Source: an uncultured Muribaculaceae bacterium
Lineage (GTDB): Bacteria; Bacteroidota; Bacteroidia; Bacteroidales; Muribaculaceae
Assembly (NCBI GenBank): GCA_910587075.1
Contig: CAJUKE010000022.1
Location: 1-52,880, forward strand
Direction of reading: 5' to 3'
Length of the DNA: 52,880 bases
A program made the position numbers and the translations under genes. The stretch's first letter is position 1, and the number at the start of each line of letters is the position of its first letter. Below are positions 24,801 through 32,682 of this stretch, one piece after another. The notes beneath the pieces were generated by a model. The model was not told where the DNA came from, searched no databases, and worked only from the letters and a program-made list of their open reading frames with translations.

Positions 24801-25810
24801 CCCTGGGCGTTCTTGATAGCGTAAGTAACTGTGGCGGGGTTGCTTGCGGAGCAAACGTTGAAAGTCGCGGAGTACACACCAGCCTTAGCGCAGTAGAACT
24901 GCACGGAAGCGCTTGTGTTGTTCTTAATGTAAGCCACATGGGGATCGGCGCAGTTACTCAGCTCATAACGGGTGCCGGAATATGACCACTGGCCACCTTC
25001 GGTGTTAGGCTTGAACTGGACTGTACCGTCGCCAATAATGTCCCACGATGCATACTCGGCGGGCACCTGAGGCTTGTCAGGGTCAACAGGGGTTGCACCC
25101 TCTTCAGCCACAGTGCCTGAGATAACCACATTGGCAACACCCATTTTTCTATTATAGTCAGTCTGAGCATTTCTATGGAAAAGCTTGATGCTGACAACAA
25201 CAGGTTCAGAAGAAGTACCTACTGAAGACAGGTCAACAGACTGAGTATAGGCACTTCTAACCTTACCATTCTGCTTCCATGCGCTATTATTTTTATCCCA
25301 GTCATTAGAACGCCCCGGGTCAGTAGTTCCTTTGATTTCTTTGCCATTTACATAAACAGCGAAACGACCATCGCCATATCCAAGATTGGCAATGTCAAAG
25401 ACGATACGCTGCGGAGTTACGCTATAACCCGCATCAGGAGTCAGTGTAAACAGCAGTTCACTTCCATCAGACGGGGTAGTTCCGGAAGGCAGTTGGAAAC
25501 GCGAAATCGCGAAACCGAGTTTTCCCTCTGGAGAGCTACCTTCTCCATCATCATTTGTGTTGCATATCGTTTGGTCCTGGAATTTTAAAGTTGCCCCCAT
25601 GGAATAGGTCGCAGTCAGACCAGTTTGAGTCATTTCACCCGCAGCCTCATTATCCGATAAGGCCACCCAGGTAGAGGTGAAAGCTGCGGATTCCGCTTCG
25701 GCCAGGGGGGCCGGGGCGGAGGTTGAAGCGGAGGTCGCGGCGGCGTAGGCTACGCCGGCGGCAAGGATGCCGCTGAAAGCGAGCGCTCCGATCAGTTGTT
25801 TGATTCGCAT
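21836..25810 (-). CDS. Very large modular pectin methylesterase (CE8), paralogue 2
   Basis: This secreted protein of about 1324 aa removes methyl esters from pectin, making it accessible to lyases and polygalacturonases. ATG 25810 (MRIKQLIGAL) starts a good signal peptide; the open frame upstream is not coding. The first ~860 residues are several beta-sandwich modules with no obvious catalytic motif. The CE8 beta-helix spans about 865-1180, with QQDTQ near 1012, GSVDYICGG near 1033 and YLGRPW near 1086, preserving the two catalytic Asp positions. A fibronectin-III-like module (about 1187-1275) and a YNLQG-type tail end the protein. A typical CE8 is 300-400 aa, so this is unusually long. Confidence 0.88.
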   Translation of the reverse strand: MRIKQLIGALAFSGILAAGVAYAAATSASTSAPAPLAEAESAAFTSTWVALSDNEAAGEMTQTGLTATYSMGATLKFQDQTICNTNDDGEGSSPEGKLGFAISRFQLPSGTTPSDGSELLFTLTPDAGYSVTPQRIVFDIANLGYGDGRFAVYVNGKEIKGTTDPGRSNDWDKNNSAWKQNGKVRSAYTQSVDLSSVGTSSEPVVVSIKLFHRNAQTDYNRKMGVANVVISGTVAEEGATPVDPDKPQVPAEYASWDIIGDGTVQFKPNTEGGQWSYSGTRYELSNCADPHVAYIKNNTSASVQFYCAKAGVYSATFNVCSASNPATVTYAIKNAQGLVETSVVMPYNKEKGDVEVNFPDQLSVGPKTLTVSFAADHTGFICNFHAPSFTWVEEGVASEVPAGYAPVPGELPISEAFWTLDGLKIEANNPANFGYASNNAGASARMYVKEEGNYSVHFNFNWFQNEGDLEIEVLNEAGETEIAKQLYHITGKHEADILLNGTLTVGPKTFKTYFRNIAGGYCANFIAPVFTKVEIGEGTVVGLTVDGRQADAAVVEALNADGAAAISDMVFTAVPAVKATFDNGSAVEAAVKVENGTAVATFAHPVLAEKSFTLNIEGLHIYTAADTDKAVKIVYDAALNQADGSWSNGLYTIRNCNDGWGGTQFKFKPGTHTLEVPSNVIVKQVKFAQLFDNYDPGKVVSVTSEGAKSFMPTVSDFVQGSASAYDLVVNFENHQQGAPITFTLEGGQPVAWFELLVEEVRYEGEPTFKGGVHTATDVKNHAVVTLSFDRPMQDAVATYNGKEVKADGGKTTLKFSLWDLAWGAETVLTLPAGAAKDVDGNANTEAITYTVKVGAQPSTVDPVESVIYVTNVDELRAAVADVMATNNSAAAPRRVIILKDGDYDLGDDTYIGKNDKGEDAVMSPSTSSVCLHINKAYNVSLIGESRDGVVIKGTRTGISNPVFSTRYSTNIYMENLTIINELDYGKENRVGVGVAHYGGNRDVMVNVRLLSQQDTQVTGEQGYYYNCEIHGSVDYICGGGSHFYENCTFVQLGGGYITAPSTSAAMKYGYVFQNCTIKGVSGYYLGRPWQNKPAAHFLNTTMEATPAEAGWGGMGTLETRFYEFNSMDASGSALDLSKRANSPTSTNKYTPVLTAEEADEFTVENVLGGDDSWLATEELATDIAAPEGVAYEKEGNYIYWYPVDGAAGYMIYNNGQYVGYASGDCDHFDLATNEGYKKVQARAAEDYSYTIRAIAPNGTMSDHSFAMTPGNPTGIEAPEADNAAVEVRYYNLQGQPVEEGYRGAVIKVSVAADGTRTVSKILAD

Positions 25811-25928
25811 TGTGATAAGTAAAGATAGGTAATTAAATAGGTTTATTATTTTAGTCAGGTAGATGAAGTAGTAGGTCAGAGGTATAAGGTACGAAGTACA
25901 AAGGGAGGGTGGAGAGTAGTCGGGGGAA

Positions 25929-25976
25929 AGAAAGGAAAGCCGCCGGGCGTAGTCGGGGACTGGCGCCCGGCGGCTT
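25929..25976 (-). terminator. Terminator between the two large CE8 genes
   Basis: A perfect 13-bp stem (AAGCCGCCGGGCG 25937-25949, pairing with 25964-25976) and a 14-nt loop, followed on the minus strand by CTTTCTTTC. It would end a transcript running from xylB or from the first CE8 gene. Confidence 0.7.
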
Positions 25977-25989
25977 CGCAATGGTCAAA

Positions 25990-28900
25990 TCAGAGTTTCA
26001 CATTTTTGGTGGCCTCGCCGCGGGATACCTTCACGGTAACGCCGCGGTAGTGGTCGCTGACGCGCACGCCGCGGAGGTCGTAGTAGATGGCCTCGGAGCC
26101 GTTTTCGGCCTCAACGCCGTCGATGCCGACGGTGCCGGAGGGGGATACGGCGGCGGAGTGCTCGGAGAGGGTGCCGTTGGCGCTCATAGCGCGCACGGTG
26201 TAGGTCGCGTCGGCGGACTCAGCGGCGGGGAACTCGTAGGTCGAGACGTTGCCGGGGACATAAGCCACGATCTCGCCGAGACGGTAAACCATGTAACCGG
26301 CAGCCTTGGTGTCAGGGGTCCAGGCTACGGCGTTGGCATCCTTGTCGAACGATACGGCGGGTGCGTCGAGCACAACATACTCGCCGGGAGCGTACCAGGA
26401 GTCGCTGCCGCCGAGAACGTTCTCAACGGTGAACTCGGCAGCCTCCTCGGCGGTGAGCACGGGGGTGTACTTGTTGGTCGAGGTCGGCGAGTTGGTACGC
26501 TTCGAGAGGTCGAGGGCCTTGCCGTCCTTGTCCATCGAGTTGTATTCGTAGAAGTGGGTGGGGAGGTTGCCCATGCTGCCCCATCCGGCGGGAGCCACGG
26601 CGGAGAGCATCGTGGTGTTGAGCCAGTAGCAGCGGGGTTCATCCTTCCAGGGGCGGCCGAGGGTGTAGCCTGAAGCCCCCTTGATGGTGCAGTTCTGGAA
26701 CACATAGCCCCACTTGAGCAGAGGCGAGGTGGAGGGAGCGGTGATGGCTCCGGCGCTCTGCTGCACGAAGAGGCAGTGGTCGTAGAAGTGGTTGCCACCG
26801 CCGCAGATGTAGTCGACGGTGCCGTGGATCTCGCAGTTGTAGTAGTAGCCCTGCTCGCCGGTCACCTGGGTGTCCTGCTGGGAGAGGAGAAGCATGTTCA
26901 CCATGATGTCGCGGTTGCCGCCGTAGTGGGCCACGCCGACACCCTTGCGCGTCGTGCCGTAGTCAAGGTCGTTGCGGATGGTGAAGTTCTCCATATAGAT
27001 ATTGGTGGAGTAGCGGGTCGAGAACACGGGGTAGGAAATACCCTCGATGGAGCCGCGGAGCACCACGCCGTCGCGGCTTTCGCCGATAATCGACACGTTG
27101 AACGCCTTGTTGAGGTGGAGCATGGCCTTGGCCTCGGAAGAGGAGCCGAGGTTGTAGTCGCCGTTCTTCATAAAGATCACGCGGCGGGGAGCGTCGGCGG
27201 TCTTGTTGGTCTCCATGCAGGAGGCGATGGCGGCGGTGAGCTCGTCGATGTTGGAAACGATGGTCACATTCTCAGCGGCCACAGGCTCGGCAGCGGCGGG
27301 AGCGCCGACGGTGATTTCGAAGGTCACGGGCTCGGGATAAGCGTTGCCGTCAACGTCCTTGAGGTCGCCCTGGGCGATGGTGAAGGCGTTGTCGGTGTTC
27401 CAGGCGAGGTTCCAGAGGGAGAACTTGAGGGTCGGGGTGCCCTCGCCCTCAGCCTTGGCCTTGAGGCCGTCGGCGTAGGTCGCGGTGCAAGCGGCCATCG
27501 GGCGGTCGAAGGTGAGCGTCACGATGCAGTGGTTCTGGCTCAGGGGGAGTTCGGGGGTGGTTACAGCCTCGGTAAGTTCGGGGGTGCCGGTGAGGGGGAG
27601 CTCCTCGACCACGAATTCGAACCAGGCCACGGGCTGCGAGCCGTCCTTGAACTTGAAGGCGATGGGCTGGCCGGCCGAGTGGTTCTCGATGTTGACAACC
27701 AGGTCATAGCGGGCCTTGTTGTTGGAGAAATCGTTGTCGGAGGGGAGGTATACGGTGGCGCCTTCGGAGCTTACGTATTCAACGGTGCCGGCGGCATAGT
27801 TGTCGCCGAGCTGGCAGAAGCGCATCTGCTTCACAACCACGTTGGAGGGAACCGACCAGGTGTGCTCGATGTTGCTCTTGAACTTGAACTGCGTACCGCC
27901 CCAGCCGTCGTTGGAGTTGCGGAGGGTGTAGAGGCCGTTGCTCCAGGAGCCGTCAGCCTTGTTGTTGGCGGTGTCATAGACGAGCTTGACGGTCTTATCC
28001 CCCTCGGCGGGTTCGAATAGGTGGATACCCTCGATCGAGAGGGTGAACGACTTGCTGTCCTTGCCCGACTTGCCGGAGAAAGCGGCCTTGGCGGTGGTGC
28101 CTTCGAGGGTAACCGCTGCGTCGGCCTTCGATCCGTCGGCAAACACTACCTTGACCGCGGGCACGGCGGTGTAGCAGCGGCCGGCGAGGGTGGCCACGCC
28201 CTCATCGCCGTTGATGGCTTCGAGGAGCTCCTCGGTACCTACCTCGGTGTCGTTGACAAGCAGACTGTTGACAACCACGCCACCGATGCGGTAGAGGCGT
28301 ACCTTGTAGTCGGTCTTGGGGGAAGCGGCGCCATCGAAGGGGGTGGCGGTGATATCAACCACGGTGGCCTCGCTGGGCTGGGGAGCGGGCACGGTGATTT
28401 TGCGCACGTTCACGGGGTAGTCACCGGCGGTGATGGTGGCGTAGCGGCAAGCCAGGTTGAGCACAACCTCCTCCTCAGCGTAGTCGGCGGGGAGGATGAA
28501 GTTGTAGTCGTACCCTTCGAGCGGGGTGTTTACAACGTCGTCGACGGTGATGCCGGTAACCCCGGCGTACTCATAACCTACGAGTTTCAGCTCGGGGGCG
28601 TGGAAGTTGCCGATGTAGCCGGTGTGGTCGGCGGCGAAACTCATTTCGAGCTTCTTGGCACCGGTCGAAAGCTTCCCTTCGAGCATCACGGTGAACTCGC
28701 TCTCCTTGTTGTAGGGGAACACGCCCTTGGCCTCAACGTTTCCGCTCTCGATGTCGATGGCGCTGAGGGTGATGGTGCCGGGGTTCGAGGTGTTGCACAT
28801 CTTGTAGGTCGCGGTGTATACGCCGGCCTGCTTGCAGTAGAACTCTGTGGAGCAGGAGGTGCCACCCTTCACATACGCGATGTGGGCGGGACCGAGGTCG

Positions 28901-29700
28901 CTGTTGCACGCCTGGTAGCGGGTGCCGGTGAAGGTCCAGGGATAACCCTCGGAGATGTTGAACTGGCCGGGAGCCACCTCGCCCTTCCAGTCGGCGGGTA
29001 CGTCGACGGGGGTGGTGGGCACCGGGTCGGTGTCAGGCACCTCGGGAACCTCGACAACCTCCAGGTCGCCGGAAATCACCATATTGCCCAAAGCGTAGGA
29101 ACGCACTCGGTCGAGATAATCTTTCTTTGCAGAGAAATAGACGCGTACCTTGAGTGGTTCGGCGGGGGTAGCGGTTATACCTTCCACAGCAGAGGACACA
29201 GTGCGAGCCTTGGCGGTAACATCGGAGGCGCTGTCGCGAATCGGTACCGAAATGTCGATAAGGGTCTTGGTGGTCGAACCGCAGATGACTTCCAGTGCAT
29301 AGCGACCATCGCCCCACCCCACGTTGATAAACTCAAAGGAGATGACCTTAGGAGTGAAGCTGGCTGATGGAGAAACCACAAACTCGGCATACTGGTCACC
29401 TTTGGAATTACCTTTTGGACCATTGACTGTGAACTGAGTCATAACATCACCGCCGATATTTACAGTTCCGGCCTCATCCACACCGGCGCCGCGGTTATAG
29501 CTGAGGGTGAGACCCTCGCGGGATGCCACACCCTCGATCAGGGCGTGCTCGCAACCCATAGCCCAGGTCGCGGTGGCCTGTTTCACCGAAGAGGCTTTCG
29601 GCGCCACGGGCGCCGAGGTGGAGCTGACGGCGGCATAGGCCGCGCCGGCCAGCAGCAGGCCGCCCAGGGCGGCGCCACCTATAAGTCTTGAAATCTTCAT
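25990..29700 (-). CDS. Very large modular pectin methylesterase (CE8), paralogue 1
   Basis: This 1236-aa secreted paralogue of the next gene has the same order of modules: signal peptide (MKISRLIGGAALGGLL), about 800 residues of beta-sandwich modules, then CE8 from about 807. QQDTQ is near 942, GTVDYICGGG near 962 and LGRPW near 1015. A fibronectin-III-like module follows at about 1112-1200, and then a diverged tail (YYDLRGVRV). Long stretches in and around the CE8 domain are nearly identical to paralogue 2, while the N-terminal modules differ more. It starts 52 nt after the MFS transporter with no terminator between, so it may be read with the xylose genes. Confidence 0.88.
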   Translation of the reverse strand: MKISRLIGGAALGGLLLAGAAYAAVSSTSAPVAPKASSVKQATATWAMGCEHALIEGVASREGLTLSYNRGAGVDEAGTVNIGGDVMTQFTVNGPKGNSKGDQYAEFVVSPSASFTPKVISFEFINVGWGDGRYALEVICGSTTKTLIDISVPIRDSASDVTAKARTVSSAVEGITATPAEPLKVRVYFSAKKDYLDRVRSYALGNMVISGDLEVVEVPEVPDTDPVPTTPVDVPADWKGEVAPGQFNISEGYPWTFTGTRYQACNSDLGPAHIAYVKGGTSCSTEFYCKQAGVYTATYKMCNTSNPGTITLSAIDIESGNVEAKGVFPYNKESEFTVMLEGKLSTGAKKLEMSFAADHTGYIGNFHAPELKLVGYEYAGVTGITVDDVVNTPLEGYDYNFILPADYAEEEVVLNLACRYATITAGDYPVNVRKITVPAPQPSEATVVDITATPFDGAASPKTDYKVRLYRIGGVVVNSLLVNDTEVGTEELLEAINGDEGVATLAGRCYTAVPAVKVVFADGSKADAAVTLEGTTAKAAFSGKSGKDSKSFTLSIEGIHLFEPAEGDKTVKLVYDTANNKADGSWSNGLYTLRNSNDGWGGTQFKFKSNIEHTWSVPSNVVVKQMRFCQLGDNYAAGTVEYVSSEGATVYLPSDNDFSNNKARYDLVVNIENHSAGQPIAFKFKDGSQPVAWFEFVVEELPLTGTPELTEAVTTPELPLSQNHCIVTLTFDRPMAACTATYADGLKAKAEGEGTPTLKFSLWNLAWNTDNAFTIAQGDLKDVDGNAYPEPVTFEITVGAPAAAEPVAAENVTIVSNIDELTAAIASCMETNKTADAPRRVIFMKNGDYNLGSSSEAKAMLHLNKAFNVSIIGESRDGVVLRGSIEGISYPVFSTRYSTNIYMENFTIRNDLDYGTTRKGVGVAHYGGNRDIMVNMLLLSQQDTQVTGEQGYYYNCEIHGTVDYICGGGNHFYDHCLFVQQSAGAITAPSTSPLLKWGYVFQNCTIKGASGYTLGRPWKDEPRCYWLNTTMLSAVAPAGWGSMGNLPTHFYEYNSMDKDGKALDLSKRTNSPTSTNKYTPVLTAEEAAEFTVENVLGGSDSWYAPGEYVVLDAPAVSFDKDANAVAWTPDTKAAGYMVYRLGEIVAYVPGNVSTYEFPAAESADATYTVRAMSANGTLSEHSAAVSPSGTVGIDGVEAENGSEAIYYDLRGVRVSDHYRGVTVKVSRGEATKNVKL

Positions 29701-29752
29701 TTTATAATCAGGTATTGGTATTAAAGGTTTTAGATATTACAGGTCAGTCGGG

Positions 29753-31237
29753 TTATTTCTTTTTGGAGCGGTCGCGCCAAAGGGCGGTCATATCCTCCAG
29801 GGTCTTACCCTTGGTTTCAGGCACGAGCTTGTAGACAAACAGGGCGGCCAGCACGCAGATCACGCCGTAGAGGGCGTATGCGAAGCAGTGACCGAACTTA
29901 TCGCCCATATCGCCGAGGCTCATATTGTACATCGGCACGAAGGTCGACGACACGATGAAGTTGAAAATCCACTGGAACGCCACCGCGATGGCCACGGCCT
30001 GCGAGCGGATGGTGTTGGGGAAAATCTCCGCGATGAGCACCCAGCAGATGGGGCCCCAGGAGAACATGAAGGAGGCCGAGTAGACCATGATGCTCACAAC
30101 GGGCATGAGCGGGGGGCACTCGATGACGTTGCTCAGGGCCACGCCGAGGGCGCCGACGGCCATACCGATCGAGCCCCAGATGAGAAGGGGCTTGCGGCCG
30201 AGCTTCTCGACGGTGAACACGGCCACGAGGGTGAACGAGATGTTCACGATGCCCATGATCACGGTCTGCACCATCGGGTTGCCCATATTCATCGACTCGA
30301 AGATGCGCGGAGCGTAGTAGAGCACGGCGTTGATGCCGACCGCCTGCTGGAACACCGAGAGCATTACGCCTACGAAAATAACCATAACGCCGAACGAGAA
30401 GAGGCGCTCGCTCTTCACCTCGACGGTCTGCTTGATCTGGTCGAGAATCTCGCGGGCCTTCAGGCGACCGTTGATGCGCTCAAGTATGGTGAGGGCGCGG
30501 GAGTCCTTGCCGGTGAGGGCCAGGTAGCGCGGGCTCTCGGGCACGAAGCACACCAGGATGGTGAAGATTCCGGCCACGAAGGCCTCCGAACCGAACATAT
30601 AGCGCCAGCCGGTGCTGATGGTCCAGGGGTCGCTCTGGGGCGAAACGGAGTAGAGGGCCTCGCCCATCTTCTCGATGATGGGCTGGGTGTGCTCGCCGAG
30701 AATCAGGAAGTTAACGAAGTATACGACCAGCTGGCCGAAGATGATGGCGAACTGGTTCCAGGATACGAGGGTGCCGCGGAGGTTGCTCGGGGCCACCTCG
30801 GCGATGTACATCGGGCAGATGGCCGAAGCGAGGCCCACGCCGATGCCGCCGATCACGCGGTATACGTTGAATGTCCAGAGAAGGCTGTAGGAGGGTACCC
30901 CGTAGTCGTAGAACATAAATTCGGGGTAGTAGGAGCCGAGGGCCGAGATGAAGAAGAACACGCCGGCCACGATCAGCGATTTCTTGCGCCCGAGGTTGCC
31001 GGCGAAGTAGCCCGAGAGGGCGGCGCCGATGATACACCCCAGCAGGGCGCTTGAGGAGGTGATGCCGTGGATGGTGTCGGAGTACACGAAGTCGTTGGCT
31101 CCGAGGAAGAAAGCCTGCAGGCCGCGCTCGGCGCCCGAAATCACGGCGGTGTCATAGCCGAAGAGCAGTCCGCCCAGCACCGCCACCAGGACGATGGAGA
31201 ACAGGTACAGTTTGCTTCCTTTATCGTTGTTGGTCAT
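29753..31237 (-). CDS. xylE: MFS sugar:H+ symporter, probable D-xylose importer
   Basis: This 494-aa inner-membrane transporter belongs to the sugar-porter family, probably importing xylose with protons for XylA and XylB encoded upstream. It has 12 predicted helices and the sugar-porter signatures: GYDTAVISGAE in TM1, GRKKSLI, PESPRYLALTGK after TM6, QQAVGINAVLYYAPRIF in TM7 and PETKGKTLEDM at the C-terminus. The length matches E. coli XylE (491 aa). Arabinose or galactose cannot be excluded from sequence alone, and the xylAB neighbours support xylose. Confidence 0.88.
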   Translation of the reverse strand: MTNNDKGSKLYLFSIVLVAVLGGLLFGYDTAVISGAERGLQAFFLGANDFVYSDTIHGITSSSALLGCIIGAALSGYFAGNLGRKKSLIVAGVFFFISALGSYYPEFMFYDYGVPSYSLLWTFNVYRVIGGIGVGLASAICPMYIAEVAPSNLRGTLVSWNQFAIIFGQLVVYFVNFLILGEHTQPIIEKMGEALYSVSPQSDPWTISTGWRYMFGSEAFVAGIFTILVCFVPESPRYLALTGKDSRALTILERINGRLKAREILDQIKQTVEVKSERLFSFGVMVIFVGVMLSVFQQAVGINAVLYYAPRIFESMNMGNPMVQTVIMGIVNISFTLVAVFTVEKLGRKPLLIWGSIGMAVGALGVALSNVIECPPLMPVVSIMVYSASFMFSWGPICWVLIAEIFPNTIRSQAVAIAVAFQWIFNFIVSSTFVPMYNMSLGDMGDKFGHCFAYALYGVICVLAALFVYKLVPETKGKTLEDMTALWRDRSKKK

Positions 31238-31265
31238 GGGATTAGCTTAAATTTAAGGAAATGAG

Positions 31266-31289
31266 CCGCCGGGCACTGTGGCCCGGCGG
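31266..31289 (-). terminator. Hairpin between xylA and the symporter gene
   Basis: CCGCCGGGC (31266-31274) pairs with 31281-31289 across a 6-nt loop. The minus strand then runs into TTTCCTTAAATTT. It may attenuate or stabilise the polycistronic xyl transcript rather than end it. Confidence 0.45.
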
Positions 31290-31315
31290 ATCTTATGGAT
31301 GGGAATGGCGCCCTA

Positions 31316-32632
31316 TCAGGCGTACATATTGATGATCGCTTCGTAGAGCTCCTGCTTGCCGGAGGTAACGGCGGGTTCGGGCTGGGTCTTGGCGTATTCC
31401 ACAACCTGTTCGAGGGTCATCTTGCCCTCCTCGAACTCCTTGCCCTTGCCGGCGTCGAAGCTGGCGTAGCGGTCGGCGAGCATCTTCTTGTAGGGCGACT
31501 TTTCAAGCACGTCGGCGGCGCTGAGAAGAGCGCGGGCCATGGCGTCCATGCCGGCGATGTGGGCGATGAAGATATCCTCCAGGTCGGTGGAGTTGCGACG
31601 GGTCTTGGCGTCGAAGTTGGTGCCGCCGTTGCCGAGGCCGCCGTTGCGGATGATCTGCATCATGGCCTGGGTGAGCTCGTAGTTGTCGATGGGGAACTGG
31701 TCGGTGTCCCAGCCGTTCTGGTAGTCGCCGCGGTTAGCGTCGATGGAGCCGAGCATGCCGTTGTCGACAGCCACGGCGAGCTCGTGCTCGAAGGTGTGGC
31801 CGGCGAGGGTGGCGTGGTTCACCTCGATGTTCACCTTGAAGTCGTTCTCCAGGCCGTGGGCCTTGAGGAAGCCGATCACGGTCTCGGTGTCGACGTCGTA
31901 CTGGTGCTTGGAGGGTTCCATGGGCTTGGGCTCGATGAGGAAGGTGCCGGTGAAGCCCTTCGAGCGGGCGTAGTCGCGGGCCATGGTGAGCATCATTGCC
32001 AGGTGCTCCTTCTCGCGCTTCTGGTCGGTGTTGAGCAGGCTCATATAGCCTTCGCGGCCACCCCAGAACACATAGTTCTGACCGCCGAGGGCGATAGTGG
32101 CGTCGATGGCGTTCTTGATCTGCACGGCGGCGCGGGCTACCACGTCGAAGTCGGGGTTGGTGGCGGCGCCGTTCATATAGCGGCCGTTGCCGAACACGTT
32201 GGCGGTACCCCAGAGGTTCTTGATGCCGGTAGCGGCCATCTTCTCCTTGAGGTAGGCGGTGATTTCCTGCATACGGGCCTCGTAGTCAGCGATGTTGTCG
32301 AGGTCGCCGATGAGGTCGGTGTCGTGGAAGCAGAAGTACTCGATGCCGAGCTTCTCCATCACCTCGAAGCCGGCGTCGGCTTTCTGCTTGGCGATGGTCA
32401 TGGCGTCGGCGCCCTCGTTCCAGGGGAACTTCTTGGTGCCGGTGCCGAACTGGTCGCCACCCTCGGCGCAGAGGGTGTGCCACCAGGCCATGGCGAACTT
32501 AAGCCATTCCTTCATGGGTTTGCCAAGCACGAGGCGCTCGGCGTCGTAGTAGCGGAAAGCCATGGGGTTGTAGCTCTCGGGACCCTCGTAGGCGATTTTG
32601 CCGACGGTGGGGAAATACTCTTTCTTTGACAT
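31316..32632 (-). CDS. xylA: Xylose isomerase
   Basis: This 438-aa cytosolic, metal-dependent enzyme interconverts xylose and xylulose. The length and the N-terminal insert fit the long (class II) xylose isomerases of Bacteroidetes and enterobacteria. FCFHDTDLIGD holds the catalytic His-Asp pair, FLIEPKPMEPSKHQYD the bridging metal-binding Glu, and NIEVNHATLAGHTFEHE further metal ligands. It lies 50 nt after xylB and 78 nt before the symporter gene. Confidence 0.96.
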   Translation of the reverse strand: MSKKEYFPTVGKIAYEGPESYNPMAFRYYDAERLVLGKPMKEWLKFAMAWWHTLCAEGGDQFGTGTKKFPWNEGADAMTIAKQKADAGFEVMEKLGIEYFCFHDTDLIGDLDNIADYEARMQEITAYLKEKMAATGIKNLWGTANVFGNGRYMNGAATNPDFDVVARAAVQIKNAIDATIALGGQNYVFWGGREGYMSLLNTDQKREKEHLAMMLTMARDYARSKGFTGTFLIEPKPMEPSKHQYDVDTETVIGFLKAHGLENDFKVNIEVNHATLAGHTFEHELAVAVDNGMLGSIDANRGDYQNGWDTDQFPIDNYELTQAMMQIIRNGGLGNGGTNFDAKTRRNSTDLEDIFIAHIAGMDAMARALLSAADVLEKSPYKKMLADRYASFDAGKGKEFEEGKMTLEQVVEYAKTQPEPAVTSGKQELYEAIINMYA

Positions 32633-32682
32633 TGCGTTTGGTTGTGTTATGTTTGGTAAGTATATGGTTTATCTATTTAAGG

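Noticed and set aside
22721..24985. A 754-codon open frame antisense to the large CE8 gene (and similar long antisense frames at 1609-2796, 15532-16767, 26776-29367 and 46464-48002)
   Set aside because: These are shadows of GC-rich genes. Composition is dominated by Gly, Val, Ala, Arg and His, no motif is recognisable, and the sense frame is a clear enzyme in each case.
25811..25981. An N-terminal extension of CE8 paralogue 2 to 25981
   Set aside because: It has no ATG, overlaps the terminator hairpin, and ATG 25810 begins a perfect signal peptide.
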